From NCBI GenBank assembly GCA_010671975.1, contig JAAHIA010000243.1, positions 1 through 7,484 on the forward strand: DNA of 7,484 bases. The letters run 5' to 3'. A program made the position numbers and the translations under genes. Positions 1 to 7,126 of this stretch are shown here, piece after piece; within the stretch, counting starts at the first letter, position 1; each line of letters begins with the position of its first letter. The notes under the pieces are model-generated. The model did not search any database, was not told the origin of the DNA, and worked only from the letters and a program-made list of their open reading frames with translations. The DNA comes from Leptolyngbya sp. SIO4C1. GTDB taxonomy: Bacteria; Cyanobacteriota; Cyanobacteriia; Phormidesmidales; Phormidesmidaceae.

Positions 1-20
1 GTCGGGAAGTGGAGCCTCAG

Positions 21-1850
21 TTACACAGCCACTGTGTGGTGATGAATGCTACCCAGTTGCCCGATGGTCGCTGGTTTAGTTTCAGTAATGAGAGCGCGAT
101 CGCAAATAAAAAACTCATCGGTCAGCTCACCGGCCCACTCAGCCGCTGCCGAATCAAGCTGCTGCTTCCAAGCATACTGAGAAAATGCCAGTTTAACGGT
201 AGCTTGCTGATCAGAAAAATTCATCACACTCAGCAACCGCTGTGATGAATTCCAGCGATGCACCTGCAGCACGGCCTGGTCTTGCACCACGTCTAAATCT
301 GGGCGAGCAAAGTCTCGGGCGATCCCTGCCTGCTGGCGCAGCGCGATCAGCCGCTGATAGAACCCAAACAGCGAACGATGCCGATCTTGCTCTAGCAGAT
401 CCCAGTTCAGCTTGGCCTGATTGAACGTCTCTAAGCTAGCCGCATCGGGGGGATCGCCCTCAGCGTGAAAAGCCTCAAACTCTTTCTTGCGCCCTTCACG
501 CACGGCGGCAATCAGGTTGGGATCGCCGTGATCAACAAAATATAAAAACGGCGCAGTTTCGCCATATTCTTCACCCATAAACAGCATGGGCAAGTAGGGC
601 GAGAGGATCACGGTGCCTGCCGCTAGCTTCAGCGCCTCGAACGGCACTAGATGCGACAGCCGCTCACCCAGCATGCGATTGCCTACTTGATCGTGATTCT
701 GCGAGCAGACAACAAACTGATGAGCCGGGCGATCGCTGGCGTCGCTGCCGTGGTAGCGCTGCCGAAAAGGAGAATATTTCCAGCTGTAGACGAAGCTATC
801 GCGGTAGGCGCTGGCCAAACTTTCGGCTGCTTTAAAGTCGCTGTAGTAGCCCGTCTCCTCTTTTGTCAGCAGGGCGTGCAGCGCGTGGTGAAAATCGTCG
901 CTCCACTGAGAGTGAATGTCGTAGCCGCCGCGCTCGGCTTCGCGGATGATCCGCACGTCGTTGAGATCGCTCTCAGCAATCAGGTAGAGCGGCCGCTTCA
1001 GCGACTTTTCTAAGGCTGCTGTCGCCTCGGCTAGCTCCGCTAGAAAATGCTTGGCCCCAAAGTCGTAGATCGCATGGATGGCATCTAACCGCAGCGCGTC
1101 AATGTGGTAGAGCTCTAGCCAGTAGAGCGCGTTGCTGATGAAGTAGTGGCGCACCCCGCCGCTGTAAGCATCGTCAAAGTTGATAGCGCTGCCCCAGGGC
1201 GTACGGTAGTTATCCGTCAGATAGGGACCAAAAAAGCTGGTGTAGTTACCCTCGGGGCCAAAGTGGTTATAGACCACATCCAAAATGACAGCCAGCCCGC
1301 GCTGATGGCAGGCATCGACTAGCTTTTTCAACCCGTCCGGACCGCCGTAAGAATGCTGCACCGCAAACGGATAGACGCCGTCGTAGCCCCAGTTGCGATC
1401 GCCCGCAAACTGCGATACGGGCATGATCTCAACGGCTGTGATCCCCAGCGACTTCAGGTAGTCAAGCCGCTCAATCGCCGACTCAAACGTCCCCGCCGGC
1501 GTAAACGTACCGACGTGCAGCTCGTAGATCACATAGTCCTGCAGCGGTATGCCCTGCCAGTCATCGTCCTGCCAGTCAAAGGCGCTGTGATCGACCACCG
1601 CCGAAGCCTCGTGCACGCCGCCTGGCTGATAGTGCGAGGCCGGATCGGGTCTAGCCGCTTCGCCATCCAAGCGATACTCATAGCGATCGCCCGGCTGAAT
1701 ATCGTTGAGCGCTATCTGCCAGTAGCCGCGCTCATCCTGCTGCATTGGCTGCAGACCGCGCTCAAGCTTAAGCTCAACCGATTTTAAAGGGGGTGCCCAA
1801 ACCGTAAACTCACACTGCCCATCGCCCAAATAATTTGCCCCAAGTCTCAT
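21..1850 (-). CDS. treZ: Maltooligosyltrehalose trehalohydrolase (TreZ, GH13)
   Basis: TreZ (EC 3.2.1.141) hydrolyses the alpha-1,4 bond next to the terminal trehalosyl unit of maltooligosyl-trehalose, releasing trehalose. It is normally cytoplasmic and works after TreY. The 609-residue protein is close to the usual length. Residues 1-95 look like the N-terminal beta-sandwich (E-set/CBM48-like; FTVWAPPLKSVEL). A GH13 barrel follows with all four conserved regions: DVVYNHFGPEGNY from 191, LRLDAIHAIYD from 253 (nucleophile D256), IAESDLND from 291 (acid/base E293) and SQNHDQVGNR from 383 (D387). A C-terminal beta domain covers roughly 525-609. The NHFGPEGNY and LDAIHAI wording is typical of TreZ rather than of branching enzyme or isoamylase. 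The ATG at 1850 fits the family N-terminus; no strong Shine-Dalgarno is visible. It lies 162 bases downstream of the GH15 gene on the same strand, so co-transcription is possible. treY is not in the window. The family call is firm. Confidence 0.95.
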   Translation of the reverse strand: MRLGANYLGDGQCEFTVWAPPLKSVELKLERGLQPMQQDERGYWQIALNDIQPGDRYEYRLDGEAARPDPASHYQPGGVHEASAVVDHSAFDWQDDDWQGIPLQDYVIYELHVGTFTPAGTFESAIERLDYLKSLGITAVEIMPVSQFAGDRNWGYDGVYPFAVQHSYGGPDGLKKLVDACHQRGLAVILDVVYNHFGPEGNYTSFFGPYLTDNYRTPWGSAINFDDAYSGGVRHYFISNALYWLELYHIDALRLDAIHAIYDFGAKHFLAELAEATAALEKSLKRPLYLIAESDLNDVRIIREAERGGYDIHSQWSDDFHHALHALLTKEETGYYSDFKAAESLASAYRDSFVYSWKYSPFRQRYHGSDASDRPAHQFVVCSQNHDQVGNRMLGERLSHLVPFEALKLAAGTVILSPYLPMLFMGEEYGETAPFLYFVDHGDPNLIAAVREGRKKEFEAFHAEGDPPDAASLETFNQAKLNWDLLEQDRHRSLFGFYQRLIALRQQAGIARDFARPDLDVVQDQAVLQVHRWNSSQRLLSVMNFSDQQATVKLAFSQYAWKQQLDSAAAEWAGELTDEFFICDRALITETKPATIGQLGSIHHHTVAV

Positions 1851-2012
1851 AGCGCCTGCTGCTTGCCTGTGTAAAAGTTAAGAATAAACGAAAGCATTCT
1901 AGCAAGGTCGCCAGGTTCGTTCCTCTTCTTCGGGACAGAATCGGGACAGAAGTGGAAGCGAGAGGACGGCGGCAGGAATCAGGCGGCAAAATTTGAATTC
2001 ATGACGCATGAT
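1851..2012. other. GH15-treZ intergenic gap with an 11-bp tandem duplication
   Basis: This 162-base gap lies between the GH15 stop and the treZ start, both on the minus strand. I see no gene in it. It holds a perfect tandem pair of the 11-mer TCGGGACAGAA at 1930-1940 and 1941-1951. Just after the GH15 stop, an AT-rich imperfect hairpin (TCATG, loop ACG, CATGA at 1999-2011) is followed on the minus strand by TTCAAATTTT. This could be a weak terminator but is too short to call. No clear promoter for treZ was recognised. Confidence 0.5.
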
Positions 2013-3881
2013 TTATCCGGTCAGGCCGCGCGTATTGGTCAACGCTCGGTCAAGGTGCCAGGCGGCGTTGATGAGCGAAAAGTGGGTAAACGCCTGCGGA
2101 AAGTTGCCGAGAGCCTCGCCGCTGGGGCCGGTTTCTTCGGCATAGAGGCCCAGGTGGTTGGCGTAGCCGAGCATGCCTTCAAACATTAGGCGGGCTTCTT
2201 CGAGCTTGGCAAGGTCGGCTTTGCCGGCGCGGGTCAGGGCCTCGACCAGCCAGAAGGTGCAAAGGTTGAAGGTGCCTTCTTTGCCAAGCAGCCCGTCGCC
2301 CAGCTCCTCGACGTTGTAGCGATAGACCAGGCTATTGGAAACTAAGCCGCCCTGGCTGGGGCGCTCAAGGATGGCATCGAGCGTTTTGAGAAAGCGCGGG
2401 TCGGTAGGGGATAAAAATGAAACGAGTGAAAACAGCAGCGTGCTGGCATCGAGCGAGCTGCCGCCGTAGTATTGCATAAACGCCTGCCGTACCGGGTCCC
2501 AGCCGTTTTGCATGATGTCTTCATAGATGCGATCGCGCTCCTCCCGCCAGCGATGCTGATCGCAGGGAAACGATCGCCGATCGGCCAGCCGCAGCGCCCG
2601 CTCGAGCGCTACCCAGCACATCAGCTTTGAGTAGACAAAATGCTGCTGGCCGCTGCGCACTTCCCAAATGCCTTCATCCGGGCGCTCCCAGTTATTGCAA
2701 ACCCAGTCAATCAGCCGCCGCAGATGAGTCCAGAGGTCGTAGGAAATCGGCAGGCCGTACTCGTCATAGAGGTTGACTGACTCCATCAGCTCGCCGTAGA
2801 TATCGAGCTGCAGCTGCTGCGAGGCCGCATTGCCCACCCGTACCGGCTGCGACCCCATATAGCCTTCAAAATGGTCAAGCGACAGCTCCGGCAGATCGTG
2901 GCTGCCGTCGATGCCGTACATGATTTGCAAAGAGCCGTCCGGGTTTAGCTCGCGGCAACGGGCCTCAATCCAGCTCATGAACTGCGCCGCTTCTTCGGTA
3001 AAGCCAATCCGCAGCAGCGCTGCCAGCGTAAAGGCGGCATCGCGAATCCAGGTATAGCGATAGTCCCAGTTGCGCTCGCCGCCAATTTCTTCGGGCAGGC
3101 TGCAGGTGGGAGCTGCCACGACTGCACCGGTCGGCTCAAAGGTCAATAGCTTTAGCGTCAGCGCCGAGCGTTCGACCATCTCTCGCCAGCGACCGCGATA
3201 GGTAGAGCGCGCCAGCCAGCGCCGCCAGTATTGCACCGTACTGCGAAACAGGTCGTTGGCCTTAGCCGGCGAGATCGGCAGCCCGCAGCCCGACCCGGCC
3301 TCAATGCCCTGCAGCACAAACACGGCGCTCTCGTCAGACTGCAGCGTGAATTCGGCGGCGACGCCGCTGCCTTTTTCGACTAGCGGCACGTCGGTCGCGA
3401 GGCCGGCGCTGAGCGTATCTGAGTAAAAGCAGACGCCTTTGGGGGTGATGTCGGCGGTATGCTCGTCGCGCGCGTAGTTAAAGGCCGGCTGGCATTCCAT
3501 CTGAAAGCGCATGGAGCCGCGCACAACCTTGACCTGGCGAATCAGCGAGTGATAGCCGATTTCGCTGCTGCTGAGGCCGACGGGCATAAAGTCGGTAATT
3601 TCGCCGACCCCCTCGGGAGTCAGAAAGCGGGTGACTAAAACATTGGTGGCGGGCCAGTAAAGCTGCTTGCGCTTGACGTAGTCACTGAGCTGGCTGGTGT
3701 TTGCGATCGCAGGTGCAATCCGAAAGAAGCCGCCTTTAGTGTCATCTAGCACCGCTGCAAACAGGCTAGGCGAATCGTGGTTAGGAAAGCACAGCCAGTC
3801 AATCGAGCCGTCAAGCCCGACTAAGGCAGTGGTATACATATTGCCAATAATGCCGTAGTGCTCAATTGGCTGGTAGGTCAT
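2013..3881 (-). CDS. GH15 family glucoamylase/trehalase-like glycoside hydrolase
   Basis: This is a glycoside hydrolase family 15 enzyme with the bacterial trehalase-like N-terminal domain (DUF5911 type). Residues 1-60 carry the hallmark IEHYGIIGNMYTTALVGLDGSIDWLCFP, given here in outline. An N-terminal beta-rich domain runs to about 215 and an (alpha/alpha)6 catalytic domain follows from about 230. Conserved blocks are GERNWDYRYTWIRDA at 268-282, GYMGSQPVRVGNAA at 340-353, GIWEVRS at 404-410 and GNFPQAFTH at 592-600. By analogy with GH15, E407 is the likely general acid and E582 or E583 (LYAEETG) the likely general base. The 622 residues match the family length. No signal peptide is seen, so it is probably cytoplasmic. 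The substrate could be trehalose, maltooligosaccharides or dextrans; the treZ neighbour favours trehalose or glycogen metabolism but does not prove it. The ATG start at 3881 fits the family; there is no clear Shine-Dalgarno. Confidence 0.92.
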   Translation of the reverse strand: MTYQPIEHYGIIGNMYTTALVGLDGSIDWLCFPNHDSPSLFAAVLDDTKGGFFRIAPAIANTSQLSDYVKRKQLYWPATNVLVTRFLTPEGVGEITDFMPVGLSSSEIGYHSLIRQVKVVRGSMRFQMECQPAFNYARDEHTADITPKGVCFYSDTLSAGLATDVPLVEKGSGVAAEFTLQSDESAVFVLQGIEAGSGCGLPISPAKANDLFRSTVQYWRRWLARSTYRGRWREMVERSALTLKLLTFEPTGAVVAAPTCSLPEEIGGERNWDYRYTWIRDAAFTLAALLRIGFTEEAAQFMSWIEARCRELNPDGSLQIMYGIDGSHDLPELSLDHFEGYMGSQPVRVGNAASQQLQLDIYGELMESVNLYDEYGLPISYDLWTHLRRLIDWVCNNWERPDEGIWEVRSGQQHFVYSKLMCWVALERALRLADRRSFPCDQHRWREERDRIYEDIMQNGWDPVRQAFMQYYGGSSLDASTLLFSLVSFLSPTDPRFLKTLDAILERPSQGGLVSNSLVYRYNVEELGDGLLGKEGTFNLCTFWLVEALTRAGKADLAKLEEARLMFEGMLGYANHLGLYAEETGPSGEALGNFPQAFTHFSLINAAWHLDRALTNTRGLTG

Positions 3882-4003
3882 TGGGAAATAGCTATCGCTT
3901 AATGGAAACAGCGTAAATAGATTTCTATCTTAATCTTCGCTGCAAAATAACCTGGCAACTGGCAATAAACCATAATGCTTTGTTACCTGTTGATGCGATT
4001 GTC

Positions 4004-4050
4004 AAAAGGCAGCTACGCTTCTAGGAACAGTAGCTGTCATTGAGCCTTTT
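4004..4050. repeat. Nested inverted repeat (interrupted stem-loop)
   Basis: AAAAGGC (4004-4010) followed at once by AGCTAC (4011-4016) is mirrored by GTAGCT (4030-4035) and GCCTTTT (4044-4050). The 13 paired bases are broken only by an 8-base one-sided bulge (4036-4043). Within the apical loop, TTC-TAG-GAA can add three more pairs. On the plus strand the right arm ends in a T run, giving it a terminator-like look. Its place between two divergent genes equally suits an operator or a structured leader. Function is unknown. Confidence 0.5.
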
Positions 4051-4053
4051 TGA

Positions 4054-4071
4054 AGTACCTGTTGGGGTACT
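4054..4071. promoter_or_regulatory. Candidate operator palindrome AGTACC-N6-GGTACT
   Basis: A perfect 6-bp inverted repeat, AGTACC at 4054-4059 and GGTACT at 4066-4071, is separated by TGTTGG. It lies about 190 bases before the protease start and just beyond the larger nested repeat. The half-site spacing of 18 bases overall would suit a dimeric helix-turn-helix regulator. It resembles an NtcA site (GTA-N8-TAC) but the spacing between GTA and TAC is 10, so that regulator is not supported. The regulator is unknown and chance is not excluded. Confidence 0.3.
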
Positions 4072-4161
4072 GCTGAATATGGCTGAAAACTTCATACTTT
4101 GATCAAGCGATCAGGTTCATAGACCGCATCTAACCAACAAGTTTTTCAAACACGGAGGTTG

Positions 4162-4190
4162 ATCAGCCACGTCGAGGCTGATGACTTTTT
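4162..4190 (+). terminator. Hairpin with T tract upstream of the protease gene
   Basis: ATCAGCC (4162-4168) and GGCTGAT (4176-4182) form a perfect 7-bp stem around the 7-base loop ACGTCGA. The hairpin is followed by GAC and then five Ts (4186-4190). The form is that of a modest Rho-independent terminator or attenuator. It lies 70-100 bases before the subtilase start with no gene immediately upstream on this strand. If transcription of the protease starts before it, it would sit in the leader and could act as an attenuator. Confidence 0.4.
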
Positions 4191-4213
4191 AGCGTGCTCA
4201 TTGGCGTGACGCA

Positions 4214-4228
4214 GCCGGCGAAGCTGGC
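4214..4228 (+). other. Short hairpin in the putative 5' leader of the protease gene
   Basis: GCCGGC (4214-4219) can pair with GCTGGC (4223-4228) through six pairs, one of them G-U, closed by a GAA triloop. It lies about 30 bases before the GAGG ribosome-binding site. Such a short GC hairpin can occur by chance in GC-rich DNA, so it is recorded as a possible RNA element only. Confidence 0.25.
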
Positions 4229-4256
4229 CGACTCGCCCCTGAGCTAAAACCATAGT

Positions 4257-4260
4257 GAGG
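4257..4260 (+). promoter_or_regulatory. Shine-Dalgarno GAGG favouring the ATG at 4268
   Basis: GAGG ends one base before the ATG at 4262, which is too close for normal initiation. It is seven bases before the in-frame ATG at 4268, which is near ideal. The protease therefore probably starts at 4268 (MIPGRLTAG), two residues shorter than the longest reading frame. Confidence 0.5.
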
Positions 4261-4261
4261 T

Positions 4262-6736
4262 ATGACAATGATTCCAGGACGTTTGACAGCAGGCGCGATC
4301 GCAGCGCTGCGCAATCAGTCAGGCAGATTAGCGCGTCCTCTCGCAGACGTGGCTGACGCGATTGGCGATCAGCTTAGAGAGAAGGTGCCAGCGCCGCCGA
4401 ATGACGGCCCCGAGCGCGACAATACACAAGGCTCAACCGGCTTTATTATTGTGCGCTTAGGAGAACGCTCCGGGCAAGAGCCCAATCGGGACTATGACCG
4501 GCTAGAAGACTTTGCCAAAGCTGCCGACCTGACCGATTTGGTTGAAGTGATGGCGCGATATGACCTGAGCGGCAGCCGACCGCTGATTCGCTCCGTCAGC
4601 CGACAGCGGCTGCGAGAGATGGAAGCCAAGGCGCGCCAGAGCGACCTGCCGCCCTTGCGCAGCCTGTCTGACTATTGGAAGCTCGACGCGCGCGGGCAGC
4701 TCGATCGGATCGACGAGGCGCTGAAGGTGCTGCGCCAGGTGCCGGGCGTCGCAGCAGCCTACCTAGAAGCGCAGTATACCGAGGCGGCTGTGAATGCGGC
4801 CAACGACACCTATAACGGGCAGCAGGGCTATCTCGATGCGGCCCCGGATGGCATTGACGCTCGCTGGGCCTGGACTCAGCCCAACGGCTGCGGCGCGGGC
4901 ATAGCGGTAATCGACGTCGAGCGCGGCTGGACGCTGACGCATGAAGACTTTAGCAGCAAAAGCCCGGCGCTGATTTTTGGTGACAATCGCCCCGGCAGCG
5001 CCGACCACGGTACGGCCGTGCTGGGTGAAATGATTGCCGATGACAATACGGTCGGCGTGGTGGGCATTGCCACGCTGGGCGGGCCGGTCAGCTGCGCTAG
5101 CTATTGGGACTCGGTGACAGGCACCAGCAGCGACCTGGCCGATGCGGTGGTAGCCGCGATCGCTACCCTCAACGCCGGCGACGTGCTGATTATTGAAGCC
5201 CAAACTGTTTCGCCGAACCCCTTTGGTGCCCCGGCCGAATATGTTGATGAGAGCTTCGATGCCATTCGGCTGGCGTCGGCCTTGGGCATCATCGTGTTTG
5301 AGGCAGCCGGCAACGGCAGCAATGACCTAGACACGCTGACCAACGGCGGTGCGCAAATTTTCAACCCGGCCTCACCCGACTTTCGTGAATCTGGCGCGAT
5401 TATCTGCGGGGCTGCCAACAGCGCGCTGCCGCACGATCGAGCCAACTTCAGCACGTTCGGTGCGCGGGTCGACTGCTATGCCTGGGGCGGCAACGTCGTC
5501 ACCTGCGGCTATGGCACCCTAGACGACGGCGGCGGCGATGTGAATCAAGAATATGCCGACACCTTTAACGGCACCAGCTCTGCCACGCCAATTGTGGCCG
5601 GTGCGGGCATGATCATTCAAGGGATGCAGGCTGCCAATACGGGCGTGCGACTGTCGCCGCAGCAGATGCGTCTGCTATTGTCGAACCCGGCAACCGGCAC
5701 GGCACAAGGGCCAAACGTGGCCGGCAATATTGGAGTGATGCCCGATTTGCGTGCCATCATTGAGGATACGCTGGGGCTGAGCCCGGATGTCTACCTGCGT
5801 GACAACGTGGGCGATGACGGCAGTGTCCCCACCAGCGGCGGCATTAGCGCCAGCCCCGACATTATTGTGCGGCCGGTTGCGATTGCTAATCCGGGCAGCG
5901 CCTTTGGTGAAGGCTCAGGTGTTGAGAACAGCACCAATCTGGGCTTCCAGGCTGAGGCCGGGCAGGACAATTTCCTCTATGTGCGGATGAAAAATCGCGG
6001 CGGCGCGGATGCCGTCAACGTGACGGCGAGAGTCTTTTGGAGCGAAGTCTCAACGCTGGTGACGCCCGATATGTGGAATGAGATTGGCACCACTGCGCCA
6101 GTGAACGTGCCCCAGGGCGATACGCTGGTGGTGACGCCGGAGCTGACCTGGCCGGCAGCGGAGATTCCAGGCACCGGCCACTACTGCTTTGTTGGCATTC
6201 TCAACCACGCTCAAGATCCGGCGCCGGCGATTCCGGTCGAGACCGATTGGGACGGCTTCCGGTCGTTTATTCGCAATCAGAACAATGTTACCTGGCGCAA
6301 CTTTAACGTGGTAGATAACATTGCTGACCCGACAGCCGATCCGTTTGTGGGGCCGTTTTTGATTGCCAATCTGCGCGATCGCAGACGCTTCTTTGACTTT
6401 GTGATTGAGCAGCGCCTAGCGGGCGGGCTGCAGGCGGCGCTAGAGCTGCCGCTGGAGCTAGTCAAAGCGTTTTGTGGCGAGCTGCGGCTAGACTGTCAGA
6501 TCGACCGCGAGCGTAAAGTGGGCATCATCAGCCTGCCTAGAGCGCAGCGGCTGTTTGTGCCCAGGGTCTTGCTGCCGGCGGGCGCACGGCTGAAATGTCG
6601 CTTTATCGTCAAGGGGCTCGGCGAGCGAGGCCGCCCTGGCAACGAGGTCTCAATTGCTCAGCAGTTTGAGCAGCAGGAGATGGGCAGAGTCACCTGGCGA
6701 TTTGTGAAAAAGCGCAATCCTGAAGAGGTTTGCTAG
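4262..6736 (+). CDS. S8 family subtilisin-like serine protease with C-terminal beta-rich domains
   Basis: This is a peptidase of MEROPS family S8 (subtilase). The catalytic residues are visible: D218 in GIAVIDVE, H249 in SADHGTAVLGEM, oxyanion-hole N351 in EAAGNGSND and S439 in NGTSSATPIVAG. Residues about 58-172 (GFIIVRLGE to VPGVAAAYLE) look like an I9-type propeptide/chaperone region, with the protease domain at about 190-505. Residues about 508-685 (VYLRDNVGDDG, SPDIIVRP, NFLYVRMKNRGG, GHYCFVGILN) resemble a CARDB/Ig-like beta-sandwich. The last 135 residues are a further domain I do not recognise. The protein has ten cysteines. There is no hydrophobic N-terminal signal peptide or membrane segment, so its location is unclear. 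The ATG at 4262 is the longest start; 4268 fits the GAGG better. It is monocistronic as far as seen, with a hairpin after the stop. The physiological substrate is unknown. Confidence 0.92.
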   Translation: MTMIPGRLTAGAIAALRNQSGRLARPLADVADAIGDQLREKVPAPPNDGPERDNTQGSTGFIIVRLGERSGQEPNRDYDRLEDFAKAADLTDLVEVMARYDLSGSRPLIRSVSRQRLREMEAKARQSDLPPLRSLSDYWKLDARGQLDRIDEALKVLRQVPGVAAAYLEAQYTEAAVNAANDTYNGQQGYLDAAPDGIDARWAWTQPNGCGAGIAVIDVERGWTLTHEDFSSKSPALIFGDNRPGSADHGTAVLGEMIADDNTVGVVGIATLGGPVSCASYWDSVTGTSSDLADAVVAAIATLNAGDVLIIEAQTVSPNPFGAPAEYVDESFDAIRLASALGIIVFEAAGNGSNDLDTLTNGGAQIFNPASPDFRESGAIICGAANSALPHDRANFSTFGARVDCYAWGGNVVTCGYGTLDDGGGDVNQEYADTFNGTSSATPIVAGAGMIIQGMQAANTGVRLSPQQMRLLLSNPATGTAQGPNVAGNIGVMPDLRAIIEDTLGLSPDVYLRDNVGDDGSVPTSGGISASPDIIVRPVAIANPGSAFGEGSGVENSTNLGFQAEAGQDNFLYVRMKNRGGADAVNVTARVFWSEVSTLVTPDMWNEIGTTAPVNVPQGDTLVVTPELTWPAAEIPGTGHYCFVGILNHAQDPAPAIPVETDWDGFRSFIRNQNNVTWRNFNVVDNIADPTADPFVGPFLIANLRDRRRFFDFVIEQRLAGGLQAALELPLELVKAFCGELRLDCQIDRERKVGIISLPRAQRLFVPRVLLPAGARLKCRFIVKGLGERGRPGNEVSIAQQFEQQEMGRVTWRFVKKRNPEEVC

Positions 6737-6742
6737 CAAGAT

Positions 6743-6783
6743 GAGCCGCGATCGCAGGGCAGTTTTGCGGTGCGATCGCGCTC
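6743..6783 (+). terminator. Hairpin made of two HIP1 elements after the protease gene
   Basis: CGCGATCGCA (6747-6756) and TGCGATCGCG (6771-6780) form a perfect 10-bp stem around a 14-base loop. GAG (6743-6745) and CTC (6781-6783) extend it past one bulged C. It starts seven bases after the protease stop. The 8-base cores are HIP1 palindromes, which always pair with each other, but the outer pairs extend the match beyond the core. No strong T tract follows, so it is at best a weak terminator or an mRNA 3' stabiliser. Confidence 0.4.
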
Positions 6784-6797
6784 AGTTAAATTTCGGT

Positions 6798-6803
6798 CAT
6801 AAT
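6798..6803 (+). promoter_or_regulatory. Possible -10 box for the antitoxin gene
   Basis: CATAAT matches the sigma-70 -10 consensus at five of six positions and lies 38 bases before the ATG at 6842. No convincing -35 hexamer is present 16-18 bases upstream, where the HIP1 hairpin lies. The assignment is tentative. Confidence 0.3.
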
Positions 6804-6841
6804 TATCGAAGAGAGTAGAAGCGAATACGTTTCAGACAGAC

Positions 6842-7126
6842 ATGCAAGCAGCCGTTGACATTGGAACTTTAATCGTTTGCTCAGAAGGGGTGTTGGGTAA
6901 GCGCCCCCATATTAAAGGGGCTCGTGTATCAGTGCAGCGGGTTGCAGCTTGGTACAAGAAGGGTTTGACGGCTGAGGAAGTTGCTGAACGGATTGGCACA
7001 GTTAGTTTGGCTCAGGTCTATGCTGCGCTGACCTACTATCACGCTAATCAGGCAGAGATAGAGGGCTATTTGGCAGCAGAGAAAGCAGCTTACGAGCGAG
7101 CTGCCTCTGAAAACCAGTCTTTATGA
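6842..7126 (+). CDS. DUF433 family antitoxin-like protein
   Basis: This 94-residue protein has the DUF433 (PF04255) pattern: GKRPHIKGARVSVQRVAAWY at 19-38, GLTAEEVAERIG at 41-52 and LAQVYAALTYYHANQAEIEGYL at 56-77. Family members are usually small helix-turn-helix-like proteins encoded just before a DUF5615 PIN-like toxin and are interpreted as the antitoxin. The full domain is present, followed by an Ala/Glu-rich helical tail. The stop overlaps the next ATG by ATGA (7123-7126), the usual arrangement for a translationally coupled toxin. In this window that toxin is only a remnant. DUF433 antitoxins probably bind the toxin and may repress their own promoter; no operator was identified here. 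There is no strong Shine-Dalgarno before the ATG. The gene looks less GC-rich than the protease gene, consistent with mobile accessory DNA. Confidence 0.85.
   Translation: MQAAVDIGTLIVCSEGVLGKRPHIKGARVSVQRVAAWYKKGLTAEEVAERIGTVSLAQVYAALTYYHANQAEIEGYLAAEKAAYERAASENQSL

Larger units (their letters stand above)
3882..4261. other. Divergent intergenic region rich in inverted repeats
   Basis: This 380-base stretch lies between the divergent starts of the GH15 gene (minus) and the subtilase gene (plus), so promoters for both should be inside it. It looks AT-richer than the flanking genes. I found no credible coding sequence: the only plus-strand mini-ORF I read out (3975-4043, 22 codons) has no ribosome-binding site. 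It does hold several inverted repeats, listed separately at 4004-4050, 4054-4071, 4162-4190 and 4214-4228, plus a short TGATC-AAGC-GATCA palindrome at 4100-4113. No -35/-10 pair close to consensus stood out on either strand. Confidence 0.7.

Noticed and set aside
1..20. Start of a downstream treY on the minus strand
   Set aside because: Only 20 bases follow the treZ stop and they show no start codon or recognisable coding, so nothing can be claimed.
651..1013. 120-residue plus-strand frame opposite treZ
   Set aside because: It is antisense to the TreZ catalytic region and has no supporting motif or ribosome-binding site.
1353..1787. 144-residue plus-strand frame opposite treZ
   Set aside because: It is antisense to conserved TreZ sequence, with basic low-information composition and no family resemblance.
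3975..4043. 22-codon plus-strand ORF in the divergent spacer
   Set aside because: It has no ribosome-binding site, no recognisable sequence, and overlaps the nested inverted repeat.
4055..4070. NtcA-type site GTA...TAC in the divergent intergenic region
   Set aside because: The spacer between GTA and TAC is 10 bases, not the required 8, and no -10 box sits at the expected distance. The dyad also does not fit the cyanobacterial LexA box as I know it.
4763..5203. 146-residue minus-strand frame opposite the protease
   Set aside because: It lies wholly antisense to the catalytic domain, whose frame has clear subtilase motifs. The antisense frame looks like a GC-rich by-product.
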